64,000 bases of DNA from Herbihabitans rhizosphaerae (GTDB lineage: Bacteria; Actinomycetota; Actinomycetes; Mycobacteriales; Pseudonocardiaceae), in contig NZ_SGWQ01000001.1 in NCBI RefSeq assembly GCF_004216555.1, positions 927,126 to 991,125 of the forward strand, given 5' to 3'. The position numbers were made by a program, and so were the translations under genes. Below, in pieces: positions 59,277 through 64,000 of this stretch. Each line of letters starts with the position of its first letter. Position 1 is the first letter of the stretch. The notes under the pieces were generated by a model. It saw only the letters and a list, made by a program, of their open reading frames with translations, made no database searches and was not told the origin of the DNA.

Positions 59277-59318
59277 GGGAAAGCTCCCGCGCTCGTGGTG
59301 ACAGGTGTCAGCGTGAGC

Positions 59319-59385
59319 GGGGTGCTGTCGTGAAGGTGATCAAGACGTGCGTCATCGCCGGGTCGAGTCCCGGCGGCGGCACCCC
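59319..59385 (+). other. tRNA-like structured element of unknown role
   Basis: A 7-bp terminal stem GGGGTGC/GCACCCC, extendable to 9 bp, encloses 53 bases. These include a strong hairpin CGCCGGG-TCGAGT-CCCGGCG that resembles a T arm. No normal D and anticodon arms fit in the rest, and the length is 67 bases. It could be a degenerate tRNA, a structured leader or a terminator of the convergent 59389 gene. Confidence 0.4.
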
Positions 59386-59388
59386 GCG

Positions 59389-59604
59389 TCAGGCGCGGGG
59401 CGGAGGGGTGATCGGGTACATCCGGTGCACGAGGTTCACTGTAGCCGAACTGCACTCCGGGCATTTCTGAATGACCACCCCGGAACCCGACCAGGGCGCC
59501 TCCGAGGAGATCCGGCCGCTGCCACCGCAGGTCCGGCACTTGACGTGCGGCTTGGGAGCCGCACCTGCCTTTTGTGCCTTCTTGCCTTTGCGCTTCTTGG
59601 CCAT
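59389..59604 (-). CDS. Zinc-ribbon protein
   Basis: This 71-residue protein begins with a Lys-rich stretch (MAKKRKGKKAQKAG) and has two CxxC pairs (KCRTCGG and KCPECSS) that form a zinc ribbon. The basic tail suggests nucleic-acid binding. GGGAGCG precedes ATG 59604. It lies 47 bases after the gluconolactonase-like gene on the same strand. Family otherwise unknown. Confidence 0.75.
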   Translation of the reverse strand: MAKKRKGKKAQKAGAAPKPHVKCRTCGGSGRISSEAPWSGSGVVIQKCPECSSATVNLVHRMYPITPPPRA

Positions 59605-59651
59605 GGCGCTCCCGCGTTGGTGGCCCGCCTCCACCGTCTCTACCAGACGCG

Positions 59652-60494
59652 TCACGGCCTGCCGGCGCGCGGCACCGACACCCGCGTGCTGAGGATCCGG
59701 CCGGTGGTCGCCTGAAACAGCTCGCCCATGCGCTCGATCCCGCGCCACTCGGCGACCATCAGGAACAGCGTCCTGCCGTCGTCGCCGCCGAGCATGCATG
59801 CGAAGCACGCCTCGTCCAGCCCGATCTCCTCCAGGACCTCGCCGCCCTCGCGGATTCGGCGCACGAGCGGCTTGTCGCCGGCCATGTCGGACGCCCAGAT
59901 CGCGCCCTCGGCGTCGATGGTGAGCCCGTCACCGCCGTACGGCGCCCACACCCGCCGGTTGGACAGCCCGCCGCCCGGCTCGATGTCGAACGCGGTGAGC
60001 GTGCCGGCCCATGATTCCGCGACCACGAGGGTGGAGCCGTCCGGTGTGATCACCATGCCGTTCGGGAACGCGACGTTCTCGGCGACCTGGCGGACCGTGC
60101 CGTCCGGTTTGACCACCGCGATCACACCCGGCCGGAACTCCTCCTCGCCGAAGGAGAACGCGATGCTGTTGACGTAGATGGCGCCGTTGTCGTGCACGAC
60201 GAGTTCGTTCCACCCGTCCGGCAGCGCGCTCAGGTCGGCGTGCGTGACCACCGACCCGTCCGGCTCGACGCGCAGCAGCCGGTCGTGCCCAGTGATCAGC
60301 ATGCGGCCGTCGGGCAGCCAGTCGATCGAGTAGCCGGCCGGCTTCGGCCCCTTGCCGACGACCTCGGCGGCGCCGTCCTCGGTGATGGCGACGATCTCCT
60401 CGGCGCCCCAGTTCGCGAACCACAGCCGGCCGTCATGCCAGCGCGGCGACTCTCCGACGACCAGACCACTCAACAACGTGCGCAGCTCGGACAT
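59652..60494 (-). CDS. SMP-30/gluconolactonase/LRE family protein
   Basis: This 280-residue cytosolic beta-propeller lactonase has the metal-ligand motifs VVGESPRWHDGRLWFANWGA, WNELVVHDNGAIYVNSIAF, AFPNGMVITPDGSTLVVAES and DGLTIDAEGAIWASDMAG. It hydrolyses sugar-acid or other lactones with one divalent metal. There is no signal peptide, unlike the relative at 27227. No sugar-catabolic partner is near. Confidence 0.93.
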   Translation of the reverse strand: MSELRTLLSGLVVGESPRWHDGRLWFANWGAEEIVAITEDGAAEVVGKGPKPAGYSIDWLPDGRMLITGHDRLLRVEPDGSVVTHADLSALPDGWNELVVHDNGAIYVNSIAFSFGEEEFRPGVIAVVKPDGTVRQVAENVAFPNGMVITPDGSTLVVAESWAGTLTAFDIEPGGGLSNRRVWAPYGGDGLTIDAEGAIWASDMAGDKPLVRRIREGGEVLEEIGLDEACFACMLGGDDGRTLFLMVAEWRGIERMGELFQATTGRILSTRVSVPRAGRP

Positions 60495-60618
60495 GGTTGT
60501 GCTCCCTTCGGTTGGGTTTCACCACCTACACGAGCCCCGATACCCCGAATCGACAGTTGCGCCGGAAATCCTCCCGTACTATTCGGCGCGTTGTCGCACG
60601 ACGCGATCCGGGGGTTCG

Positions 60619-62133
60619 ATGACCAGGGCTTTTCAGAAGATCACCGTGCTCGGCGCCGCCATGTTCGCGGTGCTCACGGCGTGCTCGACCACCGTCGCCG
60701 GAACCGCGACGCCGGCCGAGCAGATGGAAGAGCAGGAGCCGCCCCCGCCGAAGGTGCCGATGGATCCGGCCGAGGAGCCGAGGGCCGCCGCGCTGCAGCG
60801 GGCACGCGCGATCGACCCGTGCGGTCTGCTGGACGTGGCCGCCGCGAGCAAGATCGTCGGCGAGGCGCCGGACAGCATCATGCCGGGCAACGAGCTGTCC
60901 GACTGCACGCTGTACACCCACCGCGATCACATCCTGTCCTGGCGGTTCAGCGTGCGGCTGGGCAGCCACGGCCGGCTCGGCCAGCCCGAGGACGTCGCCG
61001 GCGTGAAGGTCGTGATGCCGCCGCCGGACCCGGGCAACACGACGTCCTGCCCGAGCTACGTGCTCCTCGATCAGCAGCAGCCGCCGGCGACCGTCTACCT
61101 GAACGTGATGGCGCCCTCGGGCAGTGCGACGCCGAAGACTCCGTGCGCGGCGGTCAAGGAGCTGATCACCACCACCGTCGCCCGCTGGCAGCGACCGCCA
61201 CTGCGCGCCGACAAGGTGACACAGCCGGCGGTGCCGCTGGGCTCGGTCGACCCGTGCGCCGCCGTGGCCGCCGCGAAGGAAGGCGCGCAGGCCTCGCCCG
61301 GCGAGGACACGTCGGCGTGCCAGTCGAAGCCGCGCGGGATCACCGTGCGGTTGCGGTTCATGTCCGACCCGACCCGGCAGCTGTCCTCCGGCGCGCGCGA
61401 GCTGACCGTCGGCGGGATCAAGATGGCGCAGAAGACCGGGGTGACCGGGTGCGAGGTCTCCTGGGCGCACAATCCACGAGAGGTGTCGATCATCGGCGAC
61501 GCGGGGGCGCGCACGCCGGACCCGAAGACGCAGGTGGTCGTCGTGGAGACACCGAGCTGCGCCACCTCGGAGGCAGCGGTGACCGGCGTGCTGGGAGCGC
61601 TCAAGCCTCGGAAACCGCCGTCGTCGAGCCGGCCGGACATTCCGCTGCAGCAGCTCGGCGACCTGGACGTTCCGCCGACGGCAAGCACGGCCGGCGCGCC
61701 GTTCGACCCGTGCGCGGTGTCCTGGGACGCGTTCCCGCCCGAGGTGCGCCCGATCTCGCCGGTCAAGCCGTACGCCGCGAACATCGAGCCGGGCGACCCG
61801 TACAAGGTCGGCTGTTTCTTCCGGCTCGGCCCGAAGTCGGCGAACCCGGCGTTCGCGCCGAACGTGAACGGCGTCTTCTCCACGTTGATCGTGTGGGGAA
61901 CCGAGCTGAAGACCGTGCCGGACCCGGCGAAGGGCGCGGTCGCGAAGTCCTACTCCGGCAAACCGGGCACCGAGGCGGTGGGCAACGATCCGAAGCACGG
62001 CAAGCAGTGCACCGGAATCGTGAAGCTCGCCAACGGCGCGGCCGGCGTGTCGTTGACCAACAGCCTGGTGCAGATCGACCCGTGCGTGATCACCACGAAC
62101 ATTCTCAACACGATCGCCGCGCAGACGCCCTGA
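60619..62133 (+). CDS. Lipoprotein with three DUF3558-like repeats
   Basis: This 504-residue protein has a lipobox (FAVLTAC, cysteine near residue 22), then three domains each starting with a DPC motif: AIDPCGLLDVAAASKIVGEA (about 65), GSVDPCAAVAAAKEGAQASP (about 210) and FDPCAVSWDAFPPEVRPISP (about 370). Paired cysteines recur in each. The build is a triplicated DUF3558 unit, so larger than the single-domain copies at 45196 and 45816. Envelope location is likely; function unknown. The end overlaps the convergent PPOX gene by 29 bases. Confidence 0.85.
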   Translation: MTRAFQKITVLGAAMFAVLTACSTTVAGTATPAEQMEEQEPPPPKVPMDPAEEPRAAALQRARAIDPCGLLDVAAASKIVGEAPDSIMPGNELSDCTLYTHRDHILSWRFSVRLGSHGRLGQPEDVAGVKVVMPPPDPGNTTSCPSYVLLDQQQPPATVYLNVMAPSGSATPKTPCAAVKELITTTVARWQRPPLRADKVTQPAVPLGSVDPCAAVAAAKEGAQASPGEDTSACQSKPRGITVRLRFMSDPTRQLSSGARELTVGGIKMAQKTGVTGCEVSWAHNPREVSIIGDAGARTPDPKTQVVVVETPSCATSEAAVTGVLGALKPRKPPSSSRPDIPLQQLGDLDVPPTASTAGAPFDPCAVSWDAFPPEVRPISPVKPYAANIEPGDPYKVGCFFRLGPKSANPAFAPNVNGVFSTLIVWGTELKTVPDPAKGAVAKSYSGKPGTEAVGNDPKHGKQCTGIVKLANGAAGVSLTNSLVQIDPCVITTNILNTIAAQTP

Positions 62134-62530
62134 TCTCAGCCGCCGTCAGCCCCTCGAGATCGATCTCCAGGCCGACCGCGCGGCCGTTTCGCCAGCTCAT
62201 CAGGAAGGTCATCAGTCTGAAGAGGCGGAACCTGGAGCGGTATTTCCGCCGCATCGCCCGCCGAGCCGCGGACAGTTCCGGGCCGGTCAGGATTCGCGCC
62301 GTGCCGGAGTGCCACTCGCCGCTCGGATCGCCGTCGAAGTCGGATCGGGCGACCTCGACGCGGCTGTTCCGCTGAATTCGGCGCACCTTCCAGGACCGGC
62401 CCGGCGTGTACGCGAACCACCGCCCGCCGTCGTGAGCCAGCCAGATCGGCGTCGACACGACCGTCCCGTCCCGCCGGAACGTGCGCAGGGCGAAGAACCG
62501 GTCGCCGTTCGGGTCGTCCCGTTTGCTCAT
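62105..62530 (-). CDS. PPOX-class, probably F420-dependent, oxidoreductase
   Basis: This 141-residue split-barrel protein has FALRTFRRDGTVVSTPIWLA, then HDGGRWFAYTPGRSWKVRRI and the NSRVEVARSDFDG strand, the layout of small F420- or FMN-binding enzymes of the PPOX class. It overlaps the DoxX gene by 4 bases and so belongs to the locus of the divergent TetR. Substrate unknown. Confidence 0.85.
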   Translation of the reverse strand: MSKRDDPNGDRFFALRTFRRDGTVVSTPIWLAHDGGRWFAYTPGRSWKVRRIQRNSRVEVARSDFDGDPSGEWHSGTARILTGPELSAARRAMRRKYRSRFRLFRLMTFLMSWRNGRAVGLEIDLEGLTAAEIRASARRSC

Positions 62531-62880
62531 GTCGCGACCACGACGAGCACGGCCGTCGCCGCGGCCACCAGGCCGACCCACACCGCCGGCACGATCTCCT
62601 TCACCTCGTCGCCCGCGCGGCGATGCGACACCACGGCCCCGACGAGCAGCGCCACGAGCCCGATCGCCGCGGCGACCCCGAGCGGCGGCCAGAACACGCC
62701 GATGACCAGCCCGACGGCGGCGGCCACCTCCAGCGCCCCGACGATCGTGCGCATCCGCGCGTCGTAGCCGAGGTGCTCGAACCTCGTGGCCATCGCCGGC
62801 ACACCGGCGATCTTGGCCGCGCCGAGCGCCAGGAACAGGACGGCGAGCGCGATCGACATGACCACGGACGTCACCAGCAT
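62527..62880 (-). CDS. DoxX-family membrane protein
   Basis: This 117-residue protein has four hydrophobic segments and the DoxX-like start SIALAVLFLALGAAKIAGVP, then RFEHLGYDARMRTIVGALEV with the usual charged loop. DoxX relatives take part in redox homeostasis at the membrane. AGGAGG lies 6 bases before ATG 62880. It is the first gene of a pair with the PPOX enzyme, opposite a TetR gene. Confidence 0.9.
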   Translation of the reverse strand: MLVTSVVMSIALAVLFLALGAAKIAGVPAMATRFEHLGYDARMRTIVGALEVAAAVGLVIGVFWPPLGVAAAIGLVALLVGAVVSHRRAGDEVKEIVPAVWVGLVAAATAVLVVVAT

Positions 62881-62890
62881 GAGCCACCTC

Positions 62891-62918
62891 CTATACGTCG
62901 TACATGTACGTTGTATAG
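62891..62918. promoter_or_regulatory. TetR operator between doxX-like and tetR genes
   Basis: CTATACGTCGTAC, AT, GTACGTTGTATAG is an inverted repeat with 11 of 13 matching positions, 8 bases before the TetR start and 11 bases before the DoxX start. It probably controls both. Confidence 0.75.
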
Positions 62919-62925
62919 TACACAC

Positions 62926-63576
62926 GTGACCAGAGCAGAGCGCCTCACCCGCGCCACGGTGATCGGCAAGGCACTGTCCCGCGCGGACACCGAAGGGCTC
63001 GATGCGGTCACGATTCGCGCGCTCGCCACCGAACTCGACGTCACGCCGATGGCGCTCTACTGGCATTTCCGAAACAAAGAGGAACTGCTGGACGGAATGG
63101 TCGACGCGATCTACGCGGAATTCGACCTGGCCATCGATAAAACGGAACCCTGGCCCGAACAGTTGCGCACCGTGCTGACCTCGGTCGTCACCGTTCTGCG
63201 CCGCCACCCGAGCGCGCCCAGGCTGCTGAACAGCCGACAGGTGAACACCGACAGCACACTGGCCACGGTCGAAATCGCGCTCGATGTGCTCGCCCGCGCC
63301 GGATTCTCCACACACCGGGCGACCGAGATCGCGCGCCATCTGTTGAGCACCACGATCGCGCTGGTCAGCGATTCACTGTTCGTCGAGGAAACCGACGTCG
63401 ACCGGCAACGAGTGGTCGAAGCGGAATTGCGCGCGCTGCCCGCGGACAGGTATCCGAGAATCGTCGCGGCGGCCGGGCCCTTGAGCACCTGCGCCAACCG
63501 CGACGATTACTTCACCAACGGAATCGAGCTTCTGATCGGCGGCGTGCGCCACCTCGCCGAGCGTCAGAGCTTGTAG
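62926..63576 (+). CDS. TetR family repressor
   Basis: This 216-residue protein has the helix-turn-helix ATVIGKALSRADTEGLDAVT, IRALATELDVTPMALYWHFR and the tetracycline-repressor-like C-terminal domain. It resembles the regulator at 3384 in layout. GTG 62926 is the start, placed 8 bases after the operator arm, so translation is nearly leaderless. It likely represses itself and the divergent doxX-PPOX pair. The end overlaps the convergent glfT2-like gene by 13 bases. Confidence 0.92.
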   Translation: MTRAERLTRATVIGKALSRADTEGLDAVTIRALATELDVTPMALYWHFRNKEELLDGMVDAIYAEFDLAIDKTEPWPEQLRTVLTSVVTVLRRHPSAPRLLNSRQVNTDSTLATVEIALDVLARAGFSTHRATEIARHLLSTTIALVSDSLFVEETDVDRQRVVEAELRALPADRYPRIVAAAGPLSTCANRDDYFTNGIELLIGGVRHLAERQSL

Positions 63577-64000
63577 AGACGCGCCCAGTTCTCCCGGCTG
63601 GTCAGCTCCGGCATCGCCTGCTTGTACGCCGCCTGCGCCGTGCCACCCTCGTTGATCAGACGGCGCAGCACGGCGCCACCCTCACGGGCGAGGCGGAACA
63701 TCGCCTTGCGGTCGTAGTGCCGAACCCGCACGGCCTCCTGGTTGGCGTCGGTCACGACCGCCGTCTTGAACAGCGACGCGTGCCACCAGGTGGCGTCCTC
63801 GGCCGGGATCGTGCCGATGTCGTAGGCGTGCTTGCCGAGCAGTTGGTACATCAGCCGCTTGACCAGCACCGCCCGCGTGAGCAGCGGCTTGGGCGCGGCG
63901 GGCACCATCGGCTGCTCACCCTGCTTGAGGCCGGGCACCGCGGACGCCGGGTGGCGCTGCGTCTCCGGGTACTTCGCGCGCAGCTCGCGGATCATCGGCA
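63564..64000 (-). CDS. glfT2: Galactofuranosyltransferase GlfT2, C-terminal part
   Basis: The last 145 codons or so of a gene that runs off the right edge. The content ATWWHASLFKTAVVTDANQE, AVRVRHYDRKAMFRLAREGG and the end LPELTSRENWARLYKL match my memory of the C-terminal helical domain of GlfT2, the enzyme that extends galactan with alternating galactofuranose links. The catalytic GT2 part would lie beyond the window. The presence of glfT1, wzm and wzt 14 kb away fits an arabinogalactan-making cell. Other proteins with this tail cannot be excluded. Confidence 0.65.
   Translation of the reverse strand, partial: PMIRELRAKYPETQRHPASAVPGLKQGEQPMVPAAPKPLLTRAVLVKRLMYQLLGKHAYDIGTIPAEDATWWHASLFKTAVVTDANQEAVRVRHYDRKAMFRLAREGGAVLRRLINEGGTAQAAYKQAMPELTSRENWARLYKL

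Noticed and set aside
59319-59385. A normal functional tRNA gene
   Set aside because: Anticodon and D arms cannot be formed at standard sizes and the T-like loop has six bases, so it is listed only as tRNA-like.
60192-62375. 727-codon plus-strand open frame
   Set aside because: It is in a different frame over the triple DUF3558 lipoprotein and antisense to the lactonase gene; no domain content.
1-64000. CRISPR arrays, insertion sequences and secondary-metabolite megasynthase genes
   Set aside because: Looked for regularly spaced repeats, transposases and PKS/NRPS modules on both strands and saw none.

Overview
The window is high-GC actinobacterial DNA, most likely from the Pseudonocardiaceae (an Amycolatopsis-, Saccharothrix- or Lentzea-like organism; genus not fixed). 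The evidence is the gene content. A conservon is cut by the left edge. The proteasome activator Bpa ends in GQYL. The arabinogalactan genes wzm, wzt and glfT1 are here, with a probable glfT2 cut by the right edge. There are EspG/PPE-like secretion proteins, DUF3558 lipoproteins and enzyme families linked to mycothiol and F420. No CRISPR array, insertion sequence, rRNA operon or complete prophage was seen.

Layout. 1-2.7 kb: conservon cvnA-cvnB-cvnC(partial). 2.9-6.6 kb: two small regulator/target loci (TetR with a membrane protein; MarR with an FAD monooxygenase and a metallo-beta-lactamase-fold protein), both with clear operator palindromes. 6.9-8.7 kb: a lactococcin-972-like secreted bacteriocin and a bacteriocin-associated membrane protein, in a locally AT-richer patch. 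8.7-12.7 kb: a short SARP/NB-ARC regulator, then TetR and a second FAD monooxygenase. 13.0-14.8 kb: tRNA-Arg and tRNA-Ser, then the 3-oxoacid CoA-transferase operon. 14.8-20.2 kb: a DNA ligase remnant, then two tandem copies of a three-gene EspG / PPE-like / small-partner module. 20-27 kb: dienelactone hydrolase, HisC-like aminotransferase, and a GntR-controlled divergent pair (TauE exporter versus MFS - DUF1445 - small membrane protein). 27-36.9 kb: mostly housekeeping and secreted enzymes, then a TPR-containing XRE regulator followed by a resolvase-like mini-operon and tRNA-Ser(TGA).

37.5-49.6 kb is largely conserved cell-envelope and protein-quality-control DNA: metallopeptidases, quinone oxidoreductase, desaturase, cold-shock protein, a class V aminotransferase-fold protein without the PLP lysine, Bpa, two DUF3558 lipoproteins, then the arabinogalactan exporter Wzm/Wzt and GlfT1. 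From memory this matches the Mycobacterium tuberculosis Rv3777-Rv3783 neighbourhood. 49.6-64 kb holds a two-component system facing a DUF2079 membrane protein, an ECF sigma factor with a SnoaL-like tail and its DHFR-like neighbour, a decayed MFS pump beside MerR, assorted small enzymes, a three-repeat DUF3558 lipoprotein, a TetR/DoxX/PPOX divergent locus and the 3' end of the probable glfT2.

The points most worth following are the duplicated EspG modules without any ESX core nearby, the four-cysteine lactococcin-972-like peptide, a 13-bp palindrome (GTCCACWGTGGAC) found six times and usually read as Ser-Thr-Val-Asp, a gene that seems to start at ATT, and a tRNA-like fold at 59.3 kb. All start sites and functions are read from sequence alone; no searches were run.
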